A DNA stretch of 19,369 nt from Bacteroidota bacterium (GTDB lineage Bacteria; Bacteroidota; Bacteroidia; Flavobacteriales; Weeksellaceae), in assembly GCA_023457935.1 (NCBI GenBank), contig JAEXBA010000013.1, forward strand, positions 1 through 19,369. Reading direction: 5' to 3'. A program made the translations under genes and the position numbers. This document shows, one piece after another, positions 1 through 7,311 of this stretch. A model generated the notes under the pieces. That model was not told the DNA's origin, made no database searches, and worked only from the letters and a program-made list of their open reading frames with translations. Positions within the stretch are counted from its first letter, which is position 1. Every line of letters starts with the position of its first letter.

Positions 1-2
1 GC

Positions 3-197
3 GGAAACCCACTTTTAGAAGACAGCAAAGGAATCTGCGCAATCAGTGGAAGCCCGAGCATTGAGATAACTTTTCATGGGCAGACGGCGGAACCGACGCA
101 GAAGAATGTGGAGAATGCGGAGGAAGAAGTGGTAGCGGAATTGTTGGCGGGGATTGATTTTAGAAGAAAAGTGAAAAAATATATTCCAATAAAATAG
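3..197 (+). CDS. DUF4280 / PAAR-like spike-tip protein, C-terminal end (partial)
   Basis: This frame is open from the left edge and ends at TAG 195-197, so only the last 64 codons are present. The visible part has the pattern GNPLLEDSKGICAISGSPSI followed by EITFHGQ and an acidic/basic tail. As I recall the family, that is the C-terminal signature of DUF4280 (PAAR-like) proteins: a Cys in a small Gly-Ser motif, then an I-x-I-x-x-x-GQ strand. DUF4280 proteins are thought to cap the spike of type VI or other contractile injection systems and to dock cargo effectors. The next gene begins two bases after the stop, so the two are almost certainly cotranscribed. The family call depends on a short stretch; the missing N-terminal half would settle it. 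Confidence 0.7.
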   Translation, partial: GNPLLEDSKGICAISGSPSIEITFHGQTAEPTQKNVENAEEEVVAELLAGIDFRRKVKKYIPIK

Positions 198-199
198 TT

Positions 200-3052
200 A
201 TGGCTGATAATTTCCCATTACATATTTCAATTGAAACGAAGGCTGATCAAATTCTTCACTCAGAGCTTGGTTATCTTGAATTAAAAAAAGCAGGTAATAT
301 TAAAGTTTCTGTTAAGCAGTATATTGAAGAAAAAAAAGCTCTAAGTAAAAAGATTGAACAACAGAATAATTCCAAAAGAAAAAAGCTGCAAGACCAGATA
401 GCTAAAATTGAAACTGACCAAAAAAGAGGATATGATTTTATTTCTGGAAATAGAGAAGGCCTTATTTCTGGAAAAGTGGCAAAAGCAACTTATGACAAAA
501 ATCTTGAAATTTATAATTCAGATAGCGCTACAAGAGCAACTGAAAAAAGGAGACTACAAACACAAATAGACGGCCTAAAAGTTGATGAAAAAAGCAGTGA
601 TTTTGTAACTCTCAAGAAAAAGTATGAAAAAGTACGTTGGGTATGGCAATTAGTTGGAAGCGACCGTCCAAAATTAGATGCAAAAAGTTATAATGAAGGA
701 ATAGCTGCCGGACAGCCAGAGCTAAATGTTTATTTTGATGATTTCCTTGAAGGCGGTGGAGCAACTTATTTAGAACCATATTGGGAAGGGCAAACGCCTG
801 TTGGAAGATTTCCTCATGGTATTTTAATTAATGCAATAAATACCAATTCAGCAGTGTTAGGAGCTGATTGGAGGGATGCAGATGATGAAGTGGTTACAGT
901 TCCGTTGGAATTCGGATCAACAGTTTACCTTAATATTTATACTCAAAATCTTTATGGGCATAACATTAAAGTTCAACTGAAAGATAAAGATAAAGTAATA
1001 AGGATTTTGACATTAGGTTTAACGAATGCTGATGATAAACTGTTTGCTGCTGAATATCTTAACAAAGGAGTGAAGCCGGAAGAGCGAAATGAGGAAGATG
1101 TGGTAAGAAAAGAGGATCAATTCATAAGAGCGGTAAGTGTCCACACAACGAAGAAATTTCCCGGTAATGCAAAACATGGTCAACTCCTCGAGGAAGGCCA
1201 GAGTAAAACTGATAATAATGTAAATCTTGTTCCAAATGTACAAAAATGCAAATTTGCAGTTTACATAGATCCCATATGGAAGCATTTTGCTGGCGAGGAA
1301 CTGAGTATATATCCCGAAATAGAACATCAACGAATTCCTAATAGGATCAAAAAACTCAGTGAAAGCACATTGGAAGTTAAATCGGGTGGTTTCGAATTGA
1401 AAGTTGAAAAGATTGATTCCAATCAAGTGGCTGTGATCAGCAAAGTTGAAACAGATATGGCTTTTTTCAATCCGTGCAAATATACCTTATTGAAAGGGAT
1501 GTACAAAAATGAATTACCTGTTTTTTTCGATGTTAATGACCCCGAAAAACGTTTTGTTTCAAGTTTAAAATATAAAGTTGTTGCCGGAGCAAAAGAGGAG
1601 GAAAACCGGACCTTACTTCTGGAAATCCCAACGCTGGCTACAGATGATTGTTTGCTGGAAAAAGATAAAGTTAAAAATCATATTTCGCATGCTGTAACGA
1701 TCAACCCAAAAGTTCTTTATCCCGATTTACAGATTGGGTACAATTTTGTAAGTTTTACGGCTAGTTATCCAAGGCCTGAAGTTGCGAAAGGAGAAAGTAT
1801 GATAGATTCTGATTTGGTTGTTCCAATTCATTATCCGGTAAGTTTTTCTTCGTGTGCAATTTCGCATCAGGTTGATGTGGAGGTTTATCCGGCTGTTGAA
1901 TATGAACTGGGATTTAAACTTGGAACAGAAAATCCTTTTTACACAAAATCCACGAAATCGTACGTTAAGAGAAAATATTTGGGTAAATGGGGATTTTTTG
2001 ATAAGCGCACCAACAAAAAAATAAGAAAGGAGCAACGAAGCCAGCGTAAACAAGATTATAAAAATGAGCAGCAGAAAGTAAGTGCTAATCGCTTGAATTA
2101 TAACACTTTTGATTATTTTCTGGAATACGGATATGATGGTGTAAAACAGAGCAACATTACAATACAGGGAGAGTATCCTGTTTTCGATGTAATTGAGAGT
2201 GTGATGTGGGTAATCAATACCGTAAATTTACTAACTTTTGAAAAGGAGGCAGATGAAGCTTTGGAAGAGCATAAACGCAAGCGTCCGAATGTGGTTGAAA
2301 CAAGAAAAGACAAAAGGGGAAAATATCTTGGTCGCAGAAATCTTAGTAAGTTTCCATTTAAAATTGAGGTTGTACCTCCTACATTTGCTGGTACTGTAAA
2401 ATGGAATTATGAAGCAAGTAAAAAAGAGGCTGGGGAAATAGGTAAGCTTTACACCTTAAATTTCAAAGCAGATCCGCTTATTGAAATAAAAGGTTGTTTG
2501 GATTTGCTTTTCGTCGCAACAAAAATTCCATACCTTGGGCAGGCAATTTCTGCAATTACTGCTGTTGCGGATACAGTGGGCTCAGCAGACGATTTTTGGA
2601 ATAAATTGGTGGAAATTTTTGGCGGAAGTGACGAGCATAAAATAAAAATAGATGAAGATTATTATCTGGATCTATTTGTTTCTGGTGACTTTAAAATAGA
2701 AGCTGAAACATTGAAGTATCACACTATTGACCGTTTTAGCTGGGGTGGCGAGATAACCTGCTCATCCGAAATAAAATTTGGTATTGAATGTGGGGGAAGT
2801 ATTAACGCAAAACTTGGCAATGTATATTCTTTAGAAGCCGAATTTAAGGGTGAAGCTATTGCAGTGTGGGAGATTAAGAATGAGAACAATTCCTTAGTTT
2901 GTAATTATCAAGGGCTTTATGCTGTTATAGAAACAAGACTCAATAGTCCGTCTAATAATAATCTTGATACAAGAAATACGGGTGAGAGATCAAATAAACC
3001 AAAAGAGTTTTTACTACACGATGGCTTTTCATATGAATTTAAATTGGATTAA
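200..3052 (+). CDS. Large effector-like protein downstream of a PAAR-like gene (possible T6SS/contractile-injection cargo)
   Basis: The protein has 950 residues and no signal peptide, and I do not recognise a named domain. Residues ~40-75 and 98-125 are Lys/Glu/Gln-rich and look like coiled coil. Residues ~165-600 look like successive beta-rich modules, one around IYTQNLYGHNIKVQLKDKD (about residues 247-265). Residues ~600-640 and 690-725 are very basic. A hydrophobic Gly/Ala-rich segment at ~764-800 (GCLDLLFVATKIPYLGQ and onward) could insert into a membrane. The last ~140 residues are beta-rich with alternating Gly and polar residues and end in FLLHDGFSYEFKLD. The gene starts 2 bp after the DUF4280-like stop and is followed at 1 bp by a lipoprotein gene. 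That order matches spike, cargo effector, immunity. A frameshifted copy of only its 3' end lies at 4136-4574. The toxin role is inferred; no catalytic motif was found, so a membrane-active C-terminus is only a guess. Confidence 0.75.
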   Translation: MADNFPLHISIETKADQILHSELGYLELKKAGNIKVSVKQYIEEKKALSKKIEQQNNSKRKKLQDQIAKIETDQKRGYDFISGNREGLISGKVAKATYDKNLEIYNSDSATRATEKRRLQTQIDGLKVDEKSSDFVTLKKKYEKVRWVWQLVGSDRPKLDAKSYNEGIAAGQPELNVYFDDFLEGGGATYLEPYWEGQTPVGRFPHGILINAINTNSAVLGADWRDADDEVVTVPLEFGSTVYLNIYTQNLYGHNIKVQLKDKDKVIRILTLGLTNADDKLFAAEYLNKGVKPEERNEEDVVRKEDQFIRAVSVHTTKKFPGNAKHGQLLEEGQSKTDNNVNLVPNVQKCKFAVYIDPIWKHFAGEELSIYPEIEHQRIPNRIKKLSESTLEVKSGGFELKVEKIDSNQVAVISKVETDMAFFNPCKYTLLKGMYKNELPVFFDVNDPEKRFVSSLKYKVVAGAKEEENRTLLLEIPTLATDDCLLEKDKVKNHISHAVTINPKVLYPDLQIGYNFVSFTASYPRPEVAKGESMIDSDLVVPIHYPVSFSSCAISHQVDVEVYPAVEYELGFKLGTENPFYTKSTKSYVKRKYLGKWGFFDKRTNKKIRKEQRSQRKQDYKNEQQKVSANRLNYNTFDYFLEYGYDGVKQSNITIQGEYPVFDVIESVMWVINTVNLLTFEKEADEALEEHKRKRPNVVETRKDKRGKYLGRRNLSKFPFKIEVVPPTFAGTVKWNYEASKKEAGEIGKLYTLNFKADPLIEIKGCLDLLFVATKIPYLGQAISAITAVADTVGSADDFWNKLVEIFGGSDEHKIKIDEDYYLDLFVSGDFKIEAETLKYHTIDRFSWGGEITCSSEIKFGIECGGSINAKLGNVYSLEAEFKGEAIAVWEIKNENNSLVCNYQGLYAVIETRLNSPSNNNLDTRNTGERSNKPKEFLLHDGFSYEFKLD
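2694..2733 (+). repeat. 40-nt direct repeat at the effector tip, unit 1
   Basis: Identical to 4216-4255. It encodes KIEAETLKYHTIDR in the effector and lies at the border between the shared carrier part and the variable tip. Its position and perfect identity make it a plausible homologous-recombination site for tip exchange. Confidence 0.8.
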
Positions 3053-3053
3053 G

Positions 3054-4001
3054 ATGTATAAATTTTTTATTATCACAATATTATTGTTGATTAATGGTGC
3101 TTGTACAAAAGAAAATAACAAACTAAATAATAATCATACAATGGCAACAAATATCATCCCCAAAGAAAAACAAATAACATATGGTATAGAAATAAATTCT
3201 CCCATCCCCATTATCATCTACCTTGATGACATAAAAATATCCGAAAGGAATACGCCAATGAATACCGTTGTAGATTTAAATCCTTATTTACTAAAAAACG
3301 GAGACTATAAAATTAAAATTGTAGTAAATCCTCTTTTTAGAAAAAATGAAAGCATGGTAAAACAAGATCATATAAAAAGTATTCGATTGAAATTTGGCAG
3401 CTACGTCAGAGATAAAAAAACTGATAATATTTCTAATTTTAAAATGGATGTGAATTTACCTCTTAATATACCTTCTCATTCTATTCCTCATTTTGAGCAA
3501 GAATGGAAAATAAATGTAAAAGATTTGCCCTACGAATTAAAAGGATGGAGTAGTGGTCAAGATCTTTCCAAAATGGATAAAGGTGAATTAGAACAAAAGG
3601 TGGTAGCTTTCCATGAAAAAATTCGTAATATACTTAACAATGGTAATGGTGAAGAGTGGTTAAAATTGATAAATAATAGAATAGAGGATATTAAGATTTA
3701 TGATTATTTTGATGGTCCTATGATTTCAATAGAAATTGCTAATATTAAAGAAGATGTTGAAAAATATGCAAAAAATACAATGATTCCGCTTGAAGACTAT
3801 GAAATGAAACTTTATGCCGATGGAAAGATGGTTACTTTAGAAAGAAAAAATCATACTAGAGAATTTAATAATCAGGATCCTTTGGATTTAAAAGGAAGAA
3901 GTCCCTTAATTAGCAAAGGAAAAGTTTCCGGCGCTGCCGATTATCCAATTCTTCTTTACCTTCCTCAAGGCAGCAATGAATTTGTGATTATCAGAAAATA
4001 A
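3054..4001 (+). CDS. Putative immunity lipoprotein, copy 1
   Basis: This is a 315-residue protein with a lipoprotein-type signal peptide: MYKFF, a hydrophobic run, then a Cys in NGACTKEN (a loose lipobox, acceptable in Bacteroidota). The mature part is hydrophilic and contains a conserved NPYLLKNGDYKI motif, a GQDLSKMDK motif, and a C-terminus DYPILLYLPQGS-N-EFVIIRK. It is clearly paralogous to the proteins at 4555 and 5510. ATG 3054 lies one base after the effector stop, which suggests translational coupling. ATG 3033 (MNLNWIKMYKFF) is an equally possible start, matches the start used by copy 2, and would overlap the effector by 20 nt. Its place beside a cytoplasmically made, secreted-type effector and its envelope anchoring suggest it protects the periplasm against that effector. 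This is inference, since the family is unnamed. Confidence 0.75.
   Translation: MYKFFIITILLLINGACTKENNKLNNNHTMATNIIPKEKQITYGIEINSPIPIIIYLDDIKISERNTPMNTVVDLNPYLLKNGDYKIKIVVNPLFRKNESMVKQDHIKSIRLKFGSYVRDKKTDNISNFKMDVNLPLNIPSHSIPHFEQEWKINVKDLPYELKGWSSGQDLSKMDKGELEQKVVAFHEKIRNILNNGNGEEWLKLINNRIEDIKIYDYFDGPMISIEIANIKEDVEKYAKNTMIPLEDYEMKLYADGKMVTLERKNHTREFNNQDPLDLKGRSPLISKGKVSGAADYPILLYLPQGSNEFVIIRK
3924..4001 (+). repeat. 78-nt 3'-end repeat of lipoprotein copy 1
   Basis: Nearly identical to 5431-5508, differing at only a few positions. It encodes VSGAADYPILLYLPQGS and the terminal EFVIIRK. It is much more conserved in DNA than the rest of the gene, which points to recombination or strong constraint at this end. 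Confidence 0.8.
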
Positions 4002-4097
4002 AACAATGGAATTGATATCACAACTTAACAAAGTTGGCTGACAATCTTCTAAAATCGCAAACCATTCAGTATAAGATAAGGGGAAAAAAGACAAAAA

Positions 4098-4134
4098 ATC
4101 CGTCTGCACGAGTTGTGAGACGGATACTTTTTTT
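4098..4134 (+). terminator. Rho-independent terminator after the first effector/lipoprotein unit
   Basis: An 8-bp perfect stem (ATCCGTCT at 4098-4105 pairing with AGACGGAT at 4118-4125) encloses a 12-nt loop and is followed by a run of seven T at 4128-4134. It closes the DUF4280-effector-lipoprotein transcript. The frameshifted effector fragment starts just to its right, so the terminator also marks the edge of the duplicated block. Confidence 0.8.
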
Positions 4135-4135
4135 G

Positions 4136-4574
4136 ATATTTTTAGGAATTGGCGAAAAGAAAAAAATTGTAGTAAATGAGATTATTAATTTGACGTTTTT
4201 GTTTCAGGTGATTTTAAATAGAAGCTGAAACATTGAAGTATCACACTATTGACCGATTTAGCTGGGGCGGAAATTTGAATTGTTTGTCTGAACTGAAATT
4301 TGGAGTCGGAGCGGGAGGAAAATTTGTATTTGAAGTTGGTAAAGTAAAAGTTATTGATGCTGAGTTAAAAGCTCAAGCATTTGCATTGTGGAAGATAGCA
4401 AATGAAAATCAAAAATTTAAATGTGATTATCAAGGTATGTATGTGCTTATCTACTTCATTGATAATTCTCCGGACAAAAATAATGATACAAGAAAAAGTA
4501 GTAATGGAAAAAATAATAAAGCAAGTAAGTTCTTACTTCACGATGGATTTAGTTATGAATTTAAAATTGATTAG
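4136..4574 (+). pseudogene. Frameshifted duplicate of the effector C-terminal tip (orphan tip)
   Basis: This stretch corresponds to about the last 140 codons of the effector at 200-3052. A 40-nt block (4216-4255) is identical to 2694-2733, and similarity continues to the stop, ending FLLHDGFSYEFKID against FLLHDGFSYEFKLD. Two single-base deletions relative to the effector break the frame. One is near 4180. The other is a missing A just before 4216, which puts a stop at 4215-4217. Downstream of it the frame stays open to TAG 4572-4574, but the only nearby start is TTG 4233 (KYHTIDRFSWGG), giving 113 residues. No N-terminal effector part is present. It is most simply a remnant, or a silent donor tip, left by duplication of tip plus lipoprotein. 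The diverged middle (roughly half the residues differ) shows it is not a recent simple copy. Confidence 0.75.
4216..4255 (+). repeat. 40-nt direct repeat at the orphan tip, unit 2
   Basis: Identical to 2694-2733. Here the preceding base of an A run is missing, so the reading frame upstream ends in a stop at 4215-4217. Beyond 4255 the two tips diverge quickly. Confidence 0.8.
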
Positions 4575-5508
4575 TAGAAAAGTATTTTTGTTTTTCTTAT
4601 TATGTTTCTTTACAATTCACTGTTCCCAAGATAAAAAAATAAATGAAATGAATAAAGTTTCTGTTCCGAGAGAGAATCAAATTACGTATGCATTGGAGTT
4701 AAAAATGAAGGTGCCGTACGAAATTTATATAAATGATATTAAGGGTGGTTATGATTATATCGGTGCTAACAGTGCCGTGGAATTAAATCCATATGTTTTG
4801 GAAAAGGGAAAAGTTAAGATAAGAATTGTCATTTTGCCAATAGCAGGTAAGAATGAAATTTCAATTCAGGACTTAAAAGAATCTTCTGTAAAGTTCGGTT
4901 ATTATTATTTTGATAACAAAACAGGTAAAGTTAAAGATTATAGTGCAGAAAACTTCAACCCCCTGAGCTTAAATATACCAACAAAACCTTTACCTTCATA
5001 TGAACAAGAGTGGGAAGTGCAGGCAGACAAAATTCCTTACAAACTTGAAGGTTGGAGAGATGGTCAAGATCTTTCCAAAATGGATAAAAAACAATTAGAG
5101 AAAAAAGTGAAACTTTTTTATGAAAAAAGTAGAGTCATATTGAACTCTGGTAACTTCGAAAGCTGGAAAAAGATTACAGCCAAAAGATTTGCTGAATTTA
5201 CAGTTTATAAATATCTTGATGAGCAAGATCAACTTGATTATTTAGCATTAACAAAAGAAGACGTAGAACAATATGCAAAAAACACTATGATTCCGTTGGA
5301 AAATTATTCAATGAAAATTTATGCAGATGGAAAGGTCGTGGCTCTGGAGAAAAATATTCACACAAAAGAATACAATAATGATGACATGCTTGATATTTAT
5401 AGCTGGAGTGCATTGATAAGTAAGGGGGAAGTTTCCGGCGCTTCCGATTATCCAATTCTCCTTTACCTTCCTCAAGGCAGCAAAGAATTTGTTATCATCC
5501 GAAAATAA
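4555..5508 (+). CDS. Putative immunity lipoprotein, copy 2
   Basis: This is a 317-residue paralogue of the lipoprotein at 3054. It starts at ATG 4555 (MNLKLISRKVFLFF), overlapping the end of the effector fragment by 20 nt, and no other in-frame ATG would keep the signal peptide. The hydrophobic run ends at a Cys in TIHCSQDK. It shares NPYVLEKGKVKI, GQDLSKMDK, EDVEQYAKNTMIPLE and the C-terminal DYPILLYLPQGS-K-EFVIIRK with copy 1, while the N-terminal half of the mature protein is strongly diverged. In DNA the last 78 nt (5431-5508) are nearly identical to 3924-4001. That mosaic is what one expects if paralogues protect against different effector tips. The frame is intact, so it may still be made although its paired tip is broken. 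The immunity role is inferred. Confidence 0.75.
   Translation: MNLKLISRKVFLFFLLCFFTIHCSQDKKINEMNKVSVPRENQITYALELKMKVPYEIYINDIKGGYDYIGANSAVELNPYVLEKGKVKIRIVILPIAGKNEISIQDLKESSVKFGYYYFDNKTGKVKDYSAENFNPLSLNIPTKPLPSYEQEWEVQADKIPYKLEGWRDGQDLSKMDKKQLEKKVKLFYEKSRVILNSGNFESWKKITAKRFAEFTVYKYLDEQDQLDYLALTKEDVEQYAKNTMIPLENYSMKIYADGKVVALEKNIHTKEYNNDDMLDIYSWSALISKGEVSGASDYPILLYLPQGSKEFVIIRK
5431..5508 (+). repeat. 78-nt 3'-end repeat of lipoprotein copy 2
   Basis: Partner of 3924-4001. The last ~29 bases plus the next gene's first codons recur once more at 6812-6846, so this block marks the edge of each lipoprotein unit. Confidence 0.8.
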
Positions 5509-5509
5509 T

Positions 5510-5782
5510 ATGCGATTTTTTAGTTTTTTATTCCTGTTTTTCATGTTTTCTTGTAATGGGCAAGAAGCCAAAATTCAAAACTATAAAAACAACAAAAGAA
5601 CCATTTACGGGATGAACCTAAGCGTTCCAGGTCCATACGAACTCTACATCAATGACATTGCCGCCAGAAAAGATTATAGCACCGGGATGCACAACACATT
5701 TATAGAAATTAATCCCTATTTTTTGAAAAGCGGGACGTATAATTTTACTCTACGGTCATTGCCTGTACCTAGTGAAGCCTAA
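5510..5782 (+). pseudogene. Putative immunity lipoprotein, copy 3, truncated
   Basis: ATG 5510 lies one base after the stop of copy 2. The product would be 90 residues: signal peptide MRFFSFLFLFFMFSC with the lipid Cys before NGQEAK, then TIYGMNLSVPGPYELYIND and INPYFLKSGTYNFTLRS, which align with the first ~110 residues of copies 1 and 2. The frame then stops at 5780-5782, where the other copies continue for about 200 residues, and I see no convincing continuation downstream. It is either a decayed paralogue or a short secreted fragment; decay is more likely. The one-base spacing to copy 2 shows these lipoprotein genes can sit directly in tandem without an effector tip between them. Confidence 0.65.
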
Positions 5783-5850
5783 GCAAGATGAAGTTTAAGC
5801 ATACGCAGTAAAACAAAGATTTTGTTATAAAGGAAATGCTAAACTATTCA

Positions 5851-6600
5851 TTATTTGGTTTTCAATAAAATCCGTTCGCTTTTCAAATCCTCTTCTTCAA
5901 TATAAATTTTTTCTTTTTTAATTCTTTCTAAATTACTCTTGTTTAGATATTTCATAACAAGTTTTTTGTCGTTGTGGATTATGATTGTAAATAAATAATT
6001 TTTACTTAACTCTAAATTCCAACCATGATTAGAATTAGGATATTTGTAGAGATATGGATTAAATAAAATCTTGAAGTTTAATGACCCTTCCGGTTCTAAA
6101 ATAATTAGATTATCATTGATGTATTTCGCCCTTTCTACAAAGTCTAATTTTTTTGAAGGAAAAAATTTCTTTTGATAATCTTTTAACACTTTATTTTTCT
6201 TTTGTAGATTATCTTCACTTTTTCTAATCAAATCTTCAAATGCATCTTCTGTCCATTGAGCACCACTTATCATACGATTTAATATCAACGGTTTATTGTT
6301 TTCTAAAAGCATAATACGGGGAGCAAATATATTTTCATTAATACTTGAATACTTAGAGCTACTTTCAAATACATATTCATTGACAATATAATATTTACCT
6401 AAAGTTGTTGTGTCCAGTACAAAAGCTACAGGTTTTTTACGTGAATTTTTTAAAGTAATTTCAATAACAATATCTTTACCCTCTTCCGTAATATCTTCAA
6501 TTTTGTATTCATGACTTTCTTTTGACAAAAAAATTGTCGTTCTCTGCGAACAAGAAAGATTAAATATTAAAATAAAATAAATTAAAAGTTTATTTTTCAT
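5851..6600 (-). CDS. Lipoprotein of unknown function, opposite strand inside the array
   Basis: This is a 249-residue protein with signal peptide MKNKLLIYFILIFNLSC and a lipobox ending NLSC-SQ. The start at 6600 is chosen because it gives a compact signal peptide; an upstream in-frame ATG at 6648 would add 16 residues without purpose. The N-terminal half has a beta-sandwich look (DIVIEITLKNSRKKPVAFVL). The middle is Lys/Glu-rich and helical (EDNLQKKNKVLKDYQKK). It shows no obvious sequence relation to the three plus-strand lipoproteins. It stands alone on the minus strand between the truncated third lipoprotein and the remnant at 6812. Strong AT bias matches the rest of the island. It could be an immunity protein for another effector or an unrelated envelope protein; I cannot decide. 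Confidence 0.65.
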   Translation of the reverse strand: MKNKLLIYFILIFNLSCSQRTTIFLSKESHEYKIEDITEEGKDIVIEITLKNSRKKPVAFVLDTTTLGKYYIVNEYVFESSSKYSSINENIFAPRIMLLENNKPLILNRMISGAQWTEDAFEDLIRKSEDNLQKKNKVLKDYQKKFFPSKKLDFVERAKYINDNLIILEPEGSLNFKILFNPYLYKYPNSNHGWNLELSKNYLFTIIIHNDKKLVMKYLNKSNLERIKKEKIYIEEEDLKSERILLKTK

Positions 6601-7077
6601 TCTATTAATTTGTGGAGTAAAATGGTTACACTTCAAGCCGAACGGCAAACTCCGGGATTTGTTTTTAAGTCTGTTAACAATAATGAATATGGTTTTACCG
6701 AAATAGTTCTATTCTGTTAAAAGGATCACAGTTCAAACTTAGAATTGATAAGATAAATTACCATACAGTCATCTTTAAAATGCTGACTGTCAAATTCAGT
6801 TGTAAAAGGAAGCAACGAATTTGTTATCATTTGAAAATAATATGCGTTTTCATAGGTTATTATTACTGTTTTTCATGTTATCATGTAACCACAAGGTTAT
6901 TACATTATAAGATAACCAATGTTATACTGCCAATGAAATAGGAACTATCTTATGATTTCGAGTCAAAAAACGGTGAAATAGATACATCGTGCTGGTGATC
7001 TTAGTTGACTTGCGGCGTTTATCATTTTTTCATGAAAGAAAGCAGTCTAAGACCTATCCGTTCTCCCTTTCGGTTGT
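6601..7077. other. Gene-poor stretch with decayed array sequence
   Basis: Nothing in these 477 bases is a convincing intact gene. A 33-codon plus-strand frame at 6622-6723 (MVTLQAER and onward, ending EIVLFC) could be the tail of a lost gene, but I cannot match it. From about 6812 the sequence turns into recognisable lipoprotein-array remnants, listed separately. The last ~70 bases before the DUF3820 stop at 7078 hold no clear terminator hairpin for that operon. Confidence 0.5.
6812..6990 (+). pseudogene. Remnant of a further lipoprotein/lipoprotein junction
   Basis: Positions 6812-6846 match 5480-5514 at 32 of 35 bases. They span the end of one lipoprotein gene (GSNEFVII, then an early TGA), the TAA-T-ATG spacer, and the start of the next. 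ATG 6842 opens MRFHRLLLLFFMLSCN, which parallels MRFFSFLFLFFMFSCN of copy 3, but it stops at 6908-6910 after 22 codons. Further on, in another frame, VILPMK, a stop, then YDFESKNGEIDT resembles the VILPIAGKNE and YYFDNKTGKVKDY region of copy 2. The stretch therefore appears to be a heavily decayed fourth paralogue. The junction match is firm; the downstream resemblance is weaker. Confidence 0.6.
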
Positions 7078-7311
7078 TCAGTACTTTCCTCCCCTGATCC
7101 GCACCAGCAAATCCTCCAGCCCATTAATTTTAATTTCATAAACGGTTGCCAGCTGCATACCGAGTTGGCCTTTGGGAAAACCGCCGTTCCGCATAAACCA
7201 TTCGAGATAAGAAACCGGAAGATCTGCGAGAATACGGTCTTTATATTTTCCAAAAGGCATTCGAACGACGCAGATTTCTTTTAAGATTTCGGGATTGATG
7301 CCTTCTGTCAT
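7078..7311 (-). CDS. DUF3820 family protein
   Basis: This is a 77-residue protein with the DUF3820 pattern: RMPFGKYKDR, then LPVSYLEWF and a Gly-rich FPKGQLGMQL stretch. The family has been described as putative quorum-sensing-regulated virulence factors, but its biochemical role is unknown; related folds occur near exonuclease-type proteins. Its ATG (7309-7311) overlaps the stop of the permease gene upstream by four bases (ATGA), so the two are translationally coupled. The length is normal for the family and the protein is cytoplasmic. The frame is intact. It sits at the border with the AT-rich island, but its base composition matches the core genome to its right. Confidence 0.85.
   Translation of the reverse strand: MTEGINPEILKEICVVRMPFGKYKDRILADLPVSYLEWFMRNGGFPKGQLGMQLATVYEIKINGLEDLLVRIRGGKY

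Noticed and set aside
1019..1426. 135-codon open frame on the minus strand inside the effector gene
   Set aside because: Hydrophobic, low-complexity antisense product of AT-rich coding sequence; the plus-strand gene is intact and supported by its duplicate and neighbours.
4034..4228. 64-codon plus-strand frame across the terminator
   Set aside because: It reads through the hairpin and into the frameshifted effector copy; an artefact of the broken tip.
6622..6723. 33-codon plus-strand frame as a small gene
   Set aside because: No signal peptide, recognisable motif or promoter; it lies in a decayed region and overlaps only remnants.
7047..7253. 68-codon minus-strand frame overlapping the DUF3820 gene
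   Set aside because: Different frame of the same DNA; the DUF3820 frame has the family pattern and couples to the upstream permease.
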